64,000 bases of DNA, taken from positions 4,610,001 through 4,674,000 of the forward strand of contig WBVU01000004.1 in assembly GCA_009192285.1 (NCBI GenBank), given 5' to 3'. Below the pieces are notes generated by a model. It was not told the origin of the DNA and ran no database searches. It saw nothing but the letters and a program-made list of their open reading frames with translations. Made by a program: the position numbers and the translations under genes. How positions within the stretch are numbered: position 1 is the stretch's first letter; each line of letters starts with the position of its first letter. Origin of the DNA: Morchella semilibera (Eukaryota; Ascomycota; Pezizomycetes; Pezizales; Morchellaceae). Below are positions 32,847 through 44,718 of the stretch, in pieces.

Positions 32847-33827
32847 AAGGATAAGTGCTGAAATGTCTATTTTAGAGAATTTTAAAAGTGAGAGCCTGCA
32901 AAATAATTTGATTGGGCAGATAATAGAGAAATAATATGCATTTGGAAACTATAACTTATAGTTCTTGCAACACAACCTCCTCAACCTTTTTTCTACCTCC
33001 GTTTTCTTTCGAACTTTACCAGAATTCTTTTTGATAGCCTCAAATCACTATTCAGATAAAGCTAACACTGAGCGCTATTTAGTAGTCATTTTTTTGTATT
33101 TTTAGGAAAATATTTAGATTTTTTGAATAAGAATATTTGAAGTGTCTCCATACTCATTTCCCCATACAAACCTTACAGCCAAGGCCAAAATTCATTGGAC
33201 GCCTTTGGTTGCCACACATGGTGCCCATACAAATTTACTCAATCTCTGTGTCTCGGCATTAAAGGTGCATACCAGGTACAGTTGCACTGGGGGGCAATGA
33301 CGAAACTGGTTGAACGACGAACAGGTGTGTTTGTCAGTCGAGACAGTGGCGCAGCTCAGGCTGATATACAACCACTTGGTTGACTGGGGCCCGTTGTCCC
33401 AGGTCCGTCGTTGCCCCAAAGTTGACTGTACCCCGGCTGTATATGTAGGAGATTATAGCAACAGCTTCCTCTTCGGAATGGGTAAAAGTACATGCACCTA
33501 CCTGTAGGCTCCATAAAACAATCAGACGACCAACCGACCAACCAGCACTTAGGAAATAAAATTTGTATGCAGGTACGTTACTGACAAGAGTGGGGTGGCA
33601 ATCATAAAGACCTAGCTGTGGCTGCTTCACCACTTTCGGCTAGAGCATGCATAATGGCCGATGTCCCAAGCGCATTGCAGTTTCAGCTCAAGATGCCAGA
33701 AGCTTGCTTTGTTGACGACTTGATCCAGCTGGCTGTTTTTCACTCCACTCTCACTTAATAGTTCAAGCTAGTCCAACTTGCCCATCGATCTGGACATTCG
33801 GTTGCCGCACTCACTGACGAAAAGGAT
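32847..33827. other. Upstream region of the PhoD-like gene
   Basis: AT-rich to about 33180, then a more GC-balanced stretch with an imperfect inverted repeat (GGTACAG...GGGGCAA near 33270-33297 against 33404-33432). No gene recognised. It probably includes the promoter of the PhoD-like gene. Confidence 0.4.
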
Positions 33828-36800
33828 ATGGCTAATGTTTACATGTCGTCGCAGAGTTACCCACCAGGGTCTTCCGAGGTTATTAGAGCTAATGTAACGC
33901 CATTTTCAGCTATATCACCTGCTTCTCAATCCAATTCCTCGCGAAAGCCATCTGACGCGACCTCAACTCGCTCAATCGGCTTTGCTGCCGATCGCTCTCC
34001 ATTGCAGAATCTCGAGCTTGAGCTGAAACATATCAGTAAAGAAGAGTTTGACACGCCTGGTGTAGGCCGTTCCCTCAGTAAAAGGCAAGAAGAGCGGCTT
34101 CAACGAAGCACTACTATCACGTCAAGGCTCACTGCTAGTCCCCATGCCCCTTCACCAATCAATACATTCCCAGTTGGGGATGAAGGCCATCAATACAGAC
34201 GTCATAAAATGACACAGCTATTAGGGAGTAGCCCGTCCAGAAATAAAAGTGAAGACAATCACCATAATTCACCGCTCAATACCGATGCATTAGAGAAGCC
34301 TCAATTAACCGCAAAGCTTTCTCCCCAGATCTCCGGCCGTGACCGTATTGGGCGAAGGAGTCATCACCAAGGATATCGCTTCCAACATGTAAGGCGACCA
34401 AGCAGCAGCGAGAGTAAAAGTAACAGAGGCGATCATTCTCGAATCACCCGAGCGGCTGGGGGCAAAGACATCTTTGATGTTAAAGTGGCTCATTTGACTC
34501 TTGAGGATCGAGAGTTTGGATATCAGTCCCCTAACGGAGGGGATGCTACAAGGGATGACGGTATGCGGATTTCTATAAAGAAAGATATCATAATTATCAT
34601 TAACGATACCCCTCTCAATACTTGGTACCCAGCTATTTTGCCTCCCTGTTTGGAATTTCGGGTGCTGAACAATTCAAAAGTGCCTAGAACGTGGAATAGC
34701 ACCCATAATGATTCCTGTGATTATGTTACCACCGGAAGTATCATCAACAACCGAATATCTTTGCCCAAACATACCCCTGCCAAGCCCATTTCGCCTCCCA
34801 ACTCGTTCCGCCCTTTGACCGATGCCGTAGAGCCTACGCGGATCGCCCGGACTAAAGAAGAGAAAAAAGACGAGTTAATATTCTCATTCATCGCAGCTAT
34901 CAAACCTCGTGTAGCTCCTGCGCCTGCAACATATTCACCACCACTTCATGTTAAATGCGGGCCATTGCTACGATATACTGGGTTACGTAGAGATGGGAAA
35001 AAATCGAACGAATCAACCGCAAAGGAGGAGAGGGAGACCTGGCGGGGATCGGTCATGATTGTTACCAAAGATGATTACTCGGATTATTCCACAATCCCAC
35101 ACATACGATTATTTGTTCAACCAGCACCAAAACCTGGCATATCTGATATTAATAATCATGCAGACAATAGTGTACCAACTGCGTCCACAGGAGACTCATA
35201 CAATGTAAGACCCCTATCAAAGAAGAAAGGTTTCCAGATAGCTCTGACAAATCTGTTGACGGAGTTTCAGTATGCCAGAAGTAAAAGGGACGGCGAGTCA
35301 TTGGGAAAATACAGGGAGGTTGAAGGCATAAAACTACATTCCGAAAGGGGTGTTACATTCTGGAGATTTACAATTGAGGTAGAACTAGGCGATGAGCCAG
35401 GGAGAATCGCATACCGCATCAACCATGGCCCTGTGAACTGCTTTTGGGTCCCTTCGCGGACAGAGACCATGAACATAATGTTTTACAGCTGTAACGGTTT
35501 TAGCTTAAGCGTTAACCCCGAGGATTTCTGTGGACCGGATCCTTTGTGGAGAGATGTTATTCGAGAGCATGAGAAGAAACCTTTTCATGTAATGCTTGGT
35601 GGTGGCGATCAACGTACGTTTCTGTGGCCGATAGGCAAAATCCGAGTTTAAGCTAACTGAGTCTCTTATTGTGCCATATCATAGTTTATAATGATGCAGT
35701 CTCTAAAAAAACGAAGCTTTTCAAAGAATGGCTCGCTATCAAAAATCCTCTTCATAAAAAACACACACCATTTACTGACTCGATGGCTGATGAGCTTGAA
35801 GAGTTTTATCTTGAAAGATATTGTGAGCCCTAAATCCGTATACTGCACAGGGAAAACCCTTAGCGCTAATTTTATGTCTGCAGGTATGTGGTTCTCACAA
35901 GGACTTTTTGGAGTTGCCAACGCCCAGATCCCCATGATCAACATTTGGGATGACCACGACATAATTGATGGCTTTGGCTCCTATCCTGATCACTTTAACC
36001 GCTGCCCCGTATTTACCGGTCTGGGCGCAGTGGCTTTTAAGTATTACCTTTTGTTCCAGCACCAAAGCGTTGTAGATGAGGTAGAGGAAAATGAACCCAG
36101 CTGGTTACTAGGTGCTACGCCTGGCCCTTACATTGCTGAGCTGAGTAGAAGTTGTTTCATGTTTCTTGGAAGAAAAGTTGCGTTCTTAGGTTTGGATTGT
36201 AGGACTGAAAGAATGGTGGGTAATCTACCCTATATAATTTATCCCTTAATTGACTCTATTTTAGAGAGATCTTGTGCTATCCGAGAATAGTTACGATCGT
36301 GTATTTGGTAGATTGGAAAAGGAGATAATAAGAGGAGAAACAAAACATCTCATCGTACTCTTAGGGATTCCTATAGCCTATCCTAGGCTCGTCTGGCTTG
36401 AGAATCTGTATGTAATGCATTTATTAGAAGATGTCGCCGTAAACTAACGATCTTACTAGGATGACCTCACGACTGATGGATCCTTTGAAAGCGTTAGGTC
36501 GTATGGGGTATCTTGGCGGTTTTATCAATAGTTTTGATGGTAATTATCTCCCTAAGCATGGGTTTAAATTAAGCTAATCCTATAAAGGGGGCGTCGAACT
36601 TTTAGATGATCTTGATGACCATTGGACGGCCAAGAACCACAAGGCCGAAAGGAATTGGGTGAGTTCCCTTTCGATAACTAAAGAATCCGGACTTATATGG
36701 TCGCGATTTAGTTTATTGAAAAACTACAAAACCTTGCGGCAGAGAAATCAGTTCGCGTTACCATCCTCGGGTATATTCCCAAATCACTCGGGTTGGCTAT

Positions 36801-37554
36801 ATGAACTCACATACAACAGGGGCGACGTCCATCTTGCTGGTATTGGCCAGTTTTACTCAAACTATCGATTGCATATCCCTCGGGAGAATGACCATCGGTA
36901 CATGCCAAATATAATTTCGTCCGCGATTGTGAACACGCCGCCTCCAAACGGTTAGCACCAAAATCATTTCCTGCTTGGTAATTGTTTTCTAACCCTTTCA
37001 TCAGCTATGGCCGATGTTCTCAACAAGAGAAATAAGGTTCATCACCTGAACAGTCAAACGGATGAGGACATGTATCCAATCTTCCACAATGATGTTGACG
37101 GGAAGCCTCGAAATAACAAGCGGCTTCTACCAAGTATATCATCAAAGACTCACTATCTGGTATTACGAAACACTAACCCTTGGATATTTTAGGGAGGAAT
37201 TATGCGGTAATTAGAGAATATGTTAAGGATAGTAGTGTTCCTGATGAGATAAAACCCTTCAAACGCTCAACCTTTTCTAGGATCAAGAGGAATACTTTCA
37301 AAAAATCTCAAAGGGCCGACCCAACTTCCAAGCTAAATTCTATGGAGTCGAATATGGAAGGCGACGACAATACGGAATGCAGGGGGGTTACGGAAACCAA
37401 GACTGACGCATTAAATATCATCTTAAGGATGGAAATGAATCAAAAGGATCCATCTGGGTACACAAAACCTTACAGGCTAACAGTGCCTGTTCTTACATAC
37501 GAAAATCCTAGTAAAGCTGGTGGTCAGAACGATGTTGATGGGGGCTGGATTTGA
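33828..37554 (+). CDS. PhoD-like phosphatase (fungal metallophosphoesterase)
   Basis: Ten exons join in frame to 1076 aa: 33828-35613, 35685-35822, 35884-36215, 36265-36407, 36460-36539, 36588-36658, 36712-36770, 36820-36950, 37005-37133 and 37193-37554. Introns are 48-71 bp. The N-terminal ~330 residues are low-complexity Ser/Arg-rich. Next comes the conserved fungal segment KCGPLLRYTG, FWRFTIEVELGDEPGRIAYR and MNIMFYSCNGFSLSVNPEDF, then GGGDQLYND. The metal-binding phosphatase core follows: NIWDDHDIIDGFGSYPDHF (about residues 660-680), GLDCRTERM, HLIVLLGIPIAYPRLVWLEN, LLDDLDDHWTAKNHK and LGGDVHLAGIG. The D-x-H and GDVH motifs needed for metal binding are present, so the product should be an active phosphodiesterase or phosphatase. 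The substrate is unknown. Confidence 0.92.
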
Positions 37555-37773
37555 GTTTATGCTATTTCGAAGCTACCAACTTAGTAGATAATTGAAGGGG
37601 TTATTGGTAATGTTAGCAAGTAACAAGTTTGGAGGATCACTTCTTAGATAATCAACCATTTTACTAATATCTCCTAACCATATTCGCCATTTGATAAAGT
37701 TTTTCCGGGGACCTCATCACTAAACAAAAATCTGCCCAAGTGTTCGGAGGGATGTAGCTTGTTCACCTAGATA

Positions 37774-38013
37774 CAGTCGAATCTCCCTATAAGGGTACGT
37801 CGGGACCAAAGATTAGTACCCTTATATGGCGCTTAACCTTGTACAGTCAAATCTCCCTATAAGGGTACCTACAAGAATAATCGCCATATAACAGTATATA
37901 TTTACGGTCCTTCTGGGCTTTACTTACGCAAAATTCCTCTTAGTATAATGGTAAGCGCCCTATAGGGGTACTAATCTTTGGTCCCGACGTACCCTTATAG
38001 GAAGATTCGACTG
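37774..38013. mobile_element. pogo/Fot-type MITE with a duplicated left end
   Basis: Begins CAGTCGAATCTCCCTATAAG and ends with its reverse complement (..CTATAAG-like GAAGATTCGACTG). The arms match over about 60 bp, including GGTACGTCGGGACC. A second left end (CAGTCAAATCTCCCTATAAG) starts at 37844. It is preceded by TA; the right flank is TC, so the duplication is imperfect. It has no coding capacity and lies between the convergent PhoD-like and copper-transporter genes. Confidence 0.8.
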
Positions 38014-38538
38014 TCCTACTATTAAACGCTCTTCCGAAGTATCAGAAAACTAGTTGTAATAAGCGCCTGAGTTCTAGGTTTTTGTTTACGCGAGGCTAGA
38101 TTTCTAGTCGATATATCATTCCTAGTATGCTCTATAAATTTATCATATTTGCACTGAATGCCTTGAGAACCTCAGGGCAAGACGATACTCTTGTCCAAGC
38201 AAGAAAGGACATGGCCCTTGAAAGGCAGTGGCACCTTGGGGCTTTGCATCCGCTTTCCTCTAACGACCTCGTAGGCATTGCTATATTTTACAGTATACAT
38301 ATTGCTGCGCTCCCTATTGGATATCAGGGTGCAGCGGCTGCAGGGCACGGTTCACATACCAAGTGCTAATAATTAGTCAATGAACTGGCAATTGATCAAT
38401 TTATATTATAGCATACCAATTATAGTTTGAGATCGGCAGCTACACAGGCACACAAGGCCTAAGAAACAAACCCACTTACGAACCGATAAAGTGCGTAGGT
38501 AACATTTAAATGCGTGGCCTATAGACCATAACAAATCC
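38014..38538. other. Intergenic between convergent genes
   Basis: Contains a plus frame at 38127-38369 (MLYKFIIFALNALRTSGQDD...) of 80 codons without a recognised domain. Likely the 3' region of the copper-transporter gene. Confidence 0.35.
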
Positions 38539-39248
38539 CTAATGGCATGCAACAGACTTTGTGGCCGAGGCACCGCCCCACATAAGGTACCCGAGTGAAG
38601 CCCCCACAGCCACTGCAATCATCACCCATCCATTATAAGTCATGAATAGAAGCCTTGGTGGTTTTGGAATTAGAAATCATTACAGACTCAATAATCTCTT
38701 AGAATATGCAAACTCACATGATGAAAAACGAATAAAAAACCTGAACGCCGTAAAAGATTGCCTTTCCAATATGCCCTTTCTTGGATGCTGACCTTACATT
38801 TCTTCCTGGTAGTAATGAGCTCGATTCATCTTGGAAAGTCAGAGGCATAACCGTGACATGCACACACAGTGTTTATAGGGGTTGAGTTTAAATTAATGTA
38901 GAACAAAAAACAAGAGATGCATGTATCTGTCACGTACCAGATGTGCTAACGCTCGCGTTTTCGGCGTCAACACGCGCTTCATAACGACGGGAGAGCTCGC
39001 GGACAAACTCATATCCTGCTGAGAGTGCAACCACACCAAGAAGAGAAGAAACCAAGGCAAAAGTACTTGAGACATGCCACCAACGGAAAACCTACCCGAT
39101 ACATTAAAACCTTCATGGACCTTTTAAAGAGTGATAATCTTACCAAGCAAAGGTTCTCAGTATTCCAGGTAAATAACATGCTCATTTGGCAGCGGTAATT
39201 TGCCTCAATACCATGTCCGCCCATATCGTGTTCCGTAATATGCTCCAT
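38539..39248 (-). CDS. Ctr-family copper transporter
   Basis: Four exons on the minus strand (39248-39144, 39091-38938, 38829-38718, 38653-38539) join in frame to 161 aa; all introns are GT-AG. The N-terminus is short and Met/His-rich (MEHITEHDMGGHG..). Then come CQMSMLFTWNTENLCLVFRWWH, helix 1 (FALVSSLLGVVALSAGYEFV), a loop with a LLPGRN segment, and helix 2 with the M-x3-M-like stretch FFIMLLFMTYNG. Helix 3 has the small-residue GxxxG packing (VAVGASLGYLMWG). The protein ends SVACH, a C-terminal Cys-His pair typical of Ctr proteins. The family forms trimers that move Cu(I) across the plasma or vacuolar membrane; the short Met-poor N-terminus is more like Ctr2-type members. It is divergent from the dioxygenase gene 403 bp away. 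Confidence 0.88.
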
Positions 39249-39651
39249 TTTTAATAAGATCTGGTAGTTCCCGTCGAGTTCAAAGTTGGATCGCTAGAAG
39301 AGCTGAGGGAGGATTGCGGCAGACGTGAACCTGTACTTGAAGGCAAGAAAAGGCCGGGTAATAGCTGGTTATTCTACATGTATGGTGCGCATGTACATAA
39401 CTACATGTACCTTACCTGGGCTCAATTTTGCTCAAATGTCCTTAAGTGAATACCCCAGAATATAAATGTAGCTATAACCATGAATTAGTGCTCATATAGG
39501 TGAGATGAGGCAAGCTCATATATTTGTGCCAGCCGGCTAGCAGCTCGATGCGGCCCCGCTGACGTTGCACGCAACGGGTCACAATGCAGTATCACACAAG
39601 TAGACTTCAGAAGCAACATTGTTCCGGCCGCTACCTATCTACAGTTTCATC
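39249..39651. promoter_or_regulatory. Shared divergent promoter, copper transporter / dioxygenase
   Basis: 403 bp separate the two start codons. The interval has several CATGTAC/GTACATG palindromic pieces near 39374-39410 (ACATGTATGG..GCATGTACATAACTACATGTAC). A role for them is a guess; no binding site is assigned. Confidence 0.4.
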
Positions 39652-40419
39652 ATGCCGCTTCTACAACCATTAAACATCCCCAAATGGTCCGTTAATATCT
39701 AGACCTTCGCTTTATTATGATATTTTAATATTAATCATCCAGTATAGGCTCAAAGAAAACAGCCACCTGCTTCAGCCCCCAATTAATAATTATTGTGTTT
39801 ACGATGAACACATGACCGTCATGGTCTGGCTCTGCTCTGGTTTTTCAAGGTCTATCACTAACTAAAAAAAGATCGTTGGAGGACCGAATGCCCGCAACGA
39901 CTACCATATTAACGAGACGCCTGAATGGTTCTATCAGTATAAGGGTGCTATGTTGTTAAAGGTTGTCGATGAGGGAGTGTTCAAGGATATCACTATCGAC
40001 GAAGGCGAGATGTTCCTTCTTCCCCGTAAGTACCCAGTGCCGCTGTCGTATTCCAGTGTGCCTTCTTTAGAGTTAAAGTTCCTCACTTTTGTCACAGCAA
40101 ATACCCCTCACAATCCAGTCCGATTTGCAGACACGGTACCTCCCTCCCCTTCTTAACGGGCTATAAGCCAAATTTTTAACGCTCTATATAGGTTGGTATT
40201 GTCATTGAGCAAAAGCGACCTGCCGGGAGCCTCGATAGACTCCGTTGGTACTGCCCATCATGCTGCGAAATTGTTCATGAAGCTGCTTTCCACTGCACAA
40301 ACCTTGGAACCCAGATTAAGGAAGCTGTCAATAAATTTAAAGATAGCGATGATTTGAGGACCTGTGGTAAATGCGGTTCGATGGCTGCTGCAGCGCCGGC
40401 GGCGGTGTCAGTGTCGTAA
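39652..40419 (+). CDS. BNA1: 3-hydroxyanthranilate 3,4-dioxygenase
   Basis: Five exons (39652-39686, 39748-39823, 39872-40025, 40098-40135, 40192-40419) join in frame to 176 aa, the usual length. The enzyme opens the ring of 3-hydroxyanthranilate in the kynurenine route to quinolinate and NAD. The start reads [13 protein letters not shown], then [16 protein letters not shown] and [20 protein letters not shown], where the His and Glu are iron ligands. FADT follows HNPVR, which supplies the third ligand (His). The C-terminal rubredoxin-like site is present ([12 protein letters not shown] and TCGKCG). No defect is seen. It is transcribed away from the copper transporter. Confidence 0.93.
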
Positions 40420-41520
40420 TGCGATAGCCGTTGTGGCTTACTAGCATGTCACACGTAGAAGGGAAATGAAATTCGTGTAATAGGAACAAGTTACTATTGA
40501 AGTTCTAAGCATCCAGACGTGAGTTATTATACAGGTACCGAGAGATAGCGATAATGACTGCTGAGTAATCCATCTGAGAGGAATAACTTATAAGCATCCA
40601 TACTGATGCCATCCTTCCAATATGCCTTAGGGTTCGCAATGAGATACTAGTAACAAAGATACAAATGTCAGCCAACTGGAGATGAAACCCATGTTTACAC
40701 ATTCAAAGTTACAAACAAAATAAACTCAATACATTTTTTATCGGTCACTTTACTTGCCATCACGCTGGATCTGGGATAGGTTGGTTTTTGGTGTTGGTTA
40801 GCACGGCCACGGGGGGGAGTTGTTGGGATGTGAATTAGTTCAGGAAGATGGCATGAGTACCGGGTGTTTACCTTTAGTCTGAAGAACTCTGCTTCATTGG
40901 TTAAAAATGCAGGGATCCCAAAAACCTTAGCGCACCAAATTTGTATAGGAAAAAGTGTGTAGAACTTTCATATATCTCCACCAAAAAATCCTGAATATAT
41001 TAGACAAGTTTTACGAATGCCACAATCAACATCTGAAAATCTTTGTTCCTGGTTTAAAGATAACAAATTACTTTCTGAAAGTATTTCAAACCTCAGTTCC
41101 GTTTTATGATGCGGTAAACGTGTCTAAAATGAATTTACCAACGGTGGTAAATTATTTTACCACCGGCGGCGAAAATAATACCAGCATTTATACTTCAAAA
41201 TGGATATTAGCACAGACCTTTTCGCTAAAGGGGGCTATATAATGCCAGTATATATGAATATTGTCCACCGGTGGGAATTTCACCACCAGTGGCAGGAATT
41301 TTACCACCGGTGTGAAACTGTTGGTATTAATGATAATGTAGCATAAAGACTGAAAGTCAGCATTTATACTGGGACAAGGACTTAAATTCAGTGCTTATAC
41401 CACCGTTGGTGAAATTACTTTTGACACATTTACCGCTTCATACCGTTTTAGTTTCTGTTGAAGAGTGGATTGCGATTTGCATGAAAATCGTTAACGAGAA
41501 TACTTTAAACTGTACTGTAC
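40420..41520. other. Intergenic with a cluster of CACCGGTG-type palindromes
   Basis: No gene recognised. From about 41137 to 41420 the motif ACCACCGG/CCGGTGG recurs in alternating orientation at least six times, forming several possible small hairpins. Confidence 0.55.
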
Positions 41521-41524
41521 AGAA

Positions 41525-42145
41525 TGTTACGGGGTAGGCAGGCGTAATGTGACAGAAGACAATGATGATGCAGACTGACCCGAGGAGCACAGCCAGTACA
41601 ACGAAAACACTGACAAGGATAAGGAGACACTGTGCGGTCACAAGCTGTCCTGGCGTTTTGGCATTGGTTCCGAGGGTTCAGTAGTCAAAGCCACGCTGAT
41701 ATAACTGAAGAAGCTATGTTAAGCGAGGAGAGGATGCGATGAGTTAAGGATAACGTTATTAGGTGCTATGAGGTTCAACTGCAGGAAGGATTGGTAATAG
41801 GTTTTGACAAGATGGTGGGAAGGAATACGAGGTGTGGATGCTATGGATTTCTATGGGTTTCTATGAGCTGATGTGTAAGTCATATTGAACTAGTGAGGAA
41901 TAATGTTAAATAGCGGAGATAAATGTTTTTCTTTACTTTTTTCTTTCTTTCCTCTCTGTTTCGTTTTCCTGTTATTTCAGTATATAAGAACATACTCCCA
42001 TCTCTAGCCATAGTTCTCTCGTCCTCGTAATCTGTCTTTGGTAACGGGGAAATCTGTAGTACCTCTTATCGTTGTCGTTGAGGTCCATCTGGTCCTCGCT
42101 TTCCTTGCCCTGTGTTCTTTCGCCTCTGTCCTTGCCCTTGTCCTG
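41525..42145 (+). mobile_element. LTR-A pieces
   Basis: A minus-orientation scrap (about 41525-41645) is followed by a plus-orientation LTR-A from 41646 (TGTCCTGGCGTTTTGG) that stops near 42145 at the start of LTR-C. Fossils. Confidence 0.65.
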
Positions 42146-43276
42146 GATCACGGATGTCTCAGCGTCTTGGCGTCAGTCCCGAGGGTTCGGTAGTCGAAGC
42201 GCTGTCGTGGTTGCTGGGGTAATGCAAAGCGAGGAGGAGGAATGCTTGGGAGGGGGTGTCGTTATTGGGTTCTAGGAGGTTCGATAGCGTGATAGATTGG
42301 TAATATAAATAATAGAGATGGTGGGGAGGAATGCGAGGTGTGGTAGTGATGGGTTTCCATGAGGTTCTATTAGCAAAAGTGTGAGTCATAGCGGACTGGT
42401 GGAAGAGATGTGTTAAATAACGGAGTTAGAGGTTTTCCTTAGTTCTTTTTCTCTTTTCTCTCTGTCTCGTTTTTCTGTTATCCCGGTATATGAGAATCTA
42501 CTCATATTTCTAAGCCAAAGCCTCTCGTACCAAAGATTCTGCCCTCCAGAGCGAGGAAACCTCTAGCACCTCTCATCGTTCTTTTTGCGGTCCATCCTAT
42601 CCTCACTCTCCCTGCCCTGCGTCCCTGTTCCTTTGTCCTTACCTTTGCCCTCACCGGTGCCTGTGCTTGTGCCTGCCCAGTGTGGTCCTTGTCTTCGTCA
42701 CTCTCTTTGTCGCGTAGCCTGTGCTCCTCGAGTCCTTCTGCGTCATCATTGTCATCTTCTTCTTTGCATCTGGTTACTCCGTCACAACGGAGCGAAACGA
42801 GGGTGTAGTCTGAGGAGCTAAAGTATGCAACCGAGGCAGAGGAAAGCAGATCAAAACGAGGTGAAGCGAGGTGAAGCAAAGCGAGGCAGGACCTACGAAG
42901 ATAACTAGAGATGAAGGACGAGGTGAAAGGAGGCACAGAGACTATGGAAATTCCTGGAGTCCCCCAAAGGATGTCTTGATAACTACAGGTCCTAAAGTAT
43001 AGGTTGCTAAAAAGACAAGAATGTTGCGTGAAGAAGAAAGGAAAAAAGGAGAAAACCTTACTAGCAAGGGAGAGAGCTCCCTATATATAGCCCCAGAATC
43101 CTTTCGCTAACTCATACCATAGAAACTCATAGAAGTCAAAGGAAATCCTTCTATTAGAAATACATTCGCAACATTGATTCATAGAATCCCTGTAACAGAA
43201 ACTCATAGAACATCCTAAAAAACTCTGACTAATCCTTCTTCCCGCAACATCACCAAGTACGCTTCATGTCGTGATA
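42146..43276 (+). mobile_element. LTR-C interrupted nine bases from its start by LTR-A
   Basis: Its first bases (GATCACGGA) precede 42155 and the rest (ACGGAGCGAAACG...GTCGTGATA) runs 42787-43276. Removing the nested LTR-A leaves about 494 bp. Its own outer flanks do not match. Confidence 0.75.
42155..42786 (+). mobile_element. Solo LTR-A, 632 bp, in LTR-C
   Basis: Starts TGTCTCAGCGTCTTGG and ends GTTACTCCGTCACA. Perfect ACGGA duplications (42150-42154 and 42787-42791) lie within the LTR-C terminus. Confidence 0.9.
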
Positions 43277-43491
43277 AATAACAACGATTATCAACACGAC
43301 GTGCTTCCCTTTCCTTGGGATCCGGACGTCGATGACTATTAGACAAGTCCATAGGGACAGTTCCCCCAGGAGTATAAGAAGGGTGGGACGCTGGCGCAGC
43401 ATTCTTCGATGGTGGTTGGGACAGTTATCGTACGACTGCGGGTGTTGCTGAGGCAACAGGTGCGTGAGTGGTAAAGGGACGAGGAGCAGGG

Positions 43492-44123
43492 TATGATGGA
43501 ATAGCCCGACGCAAAGAAGAAGATGACAATGATGACACAGATAAGCTCGAGGAGCACAGTCTACGCAAAGAGGAGACCGATGAAGACAGAGGTGGCACCG
43601 GGTAGGCACAAGCACAGGCACCGGCAAGGGCAAAGGCAAGAGCAAAGGCAGAAGGGCGCAGGGCAAGGAGAGTGACGACCGAATGGACCTCGACGAGAGC
43701 GATGAGAGAAACTATAGATTTTCCCATTAGGAGAACAGAGTCTTTGATACGAGAAGCTATGGCTTAGAAATAGGAGTAGATTCCTATATACCGAAAGAAC
43801 AGGAACACCAGCTAGAGAGAAAAGAAAGAAATAACTAAGGAAAACATCTATCTCCGCTATTTAATACACCTCCTCCACCAGTCCGCTCTGACTCACACTT
43901 TCGCTTATAGAACCTCATAGAAATCCATCGCTACCACACCTCGTAATCCTTCCCACCATCTCCGATATTCTACATTACTAATCCATCACGCCATCGAACC
44001 TCCCAGAACCCAATGACGACAACCTCCACCTCGTGCTCCCCACCCTCGCTTAACATTACCCTAACAACCACAACCATGTATCACCTACCGAACTGTTGGG
44101 ACAGATGCCAAGACGTCGGGACA
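43492..44123 (-). mobile_element. Solo LTR-A in gag
   Basis: A 632-bp LTR-A flanked by perfect CAGGG duplications (43487-43491 and 44124-44128). Confidence 0.9.
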
Positions 44124-44315
44124 CAGGGCCGCTAGGAATCTGAAACCTAAATCTCCCCATTCTAGCCTGTAAGGCTCGTTGTTTGTTATCAAGGCGTTGG
44201 AGTAGTAGCCAACAATCTTTAATCGTCGTTGGGGTTTCATTCTGAATCATTAGGGCCATCAGATCTTGGTTAAGCTCTTTCAAAAGACATTCAATCTTGG
44301 CCGCCTTGTTAAACT

Positions 44316-44718
44316 TTTTCATGGATATGTTAGGTTCGGAGGTGTGGAAAGATTGGTAGGGTTGGGATTACTGTAAGCTAGGAGGCGGAGATGAGTCAGA
44401 ATAAGTTCTATGGGTTCCTGTTATGCGAAGGTTTGAGTCATGGTGGGGGTTATGCGAGGGTATGAGTCAGGCTTGGCTCCAGAATGGCGGGTATATAAAG
44501 GAGGCAACGGCGCCTACTTCTGTACTTTCTTTCTTTTCTCTTTTCTCTTCACGCAACGTCTTCTATATCCATCTACAATACATTATAGTCTCTATTTTCT
44601 ACTAGTGACTATCGCTGCCCCTTATACTTTGTGTTCATACCTCCCCCCTCTTGAGAAGTATCGCTGTCACTACCCCGCACCTTGCGGAACGAAGCTACAC
44701 CCCTGACGCCCTCTTGAG
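44316..44718 (+). mobile_element. 403-bp insertion with 5-bp duplication (LTR-D)
   Basis: Comparison with the gag copy in fossil 1 shows an extra segment here, bounded by AAACT (44311-44315 and 44719-44723). It contains GGGTATATAAAGGAG, a good TATA box, and a duplicated TATGAGTCA..GGGTTATGCGA block. Likely a solo LTR of a fourth family; the termini are not TG..CA. Only one copy is seen. Confidence 0.6.

Noticed and set aside
33195-33633. Overlapping 60-100-codon frames upstream of the PhoD-like gene
   Set aside because: Frames on both strands overlap an inverted repeat. No domain or splice-consistent structure was seen.
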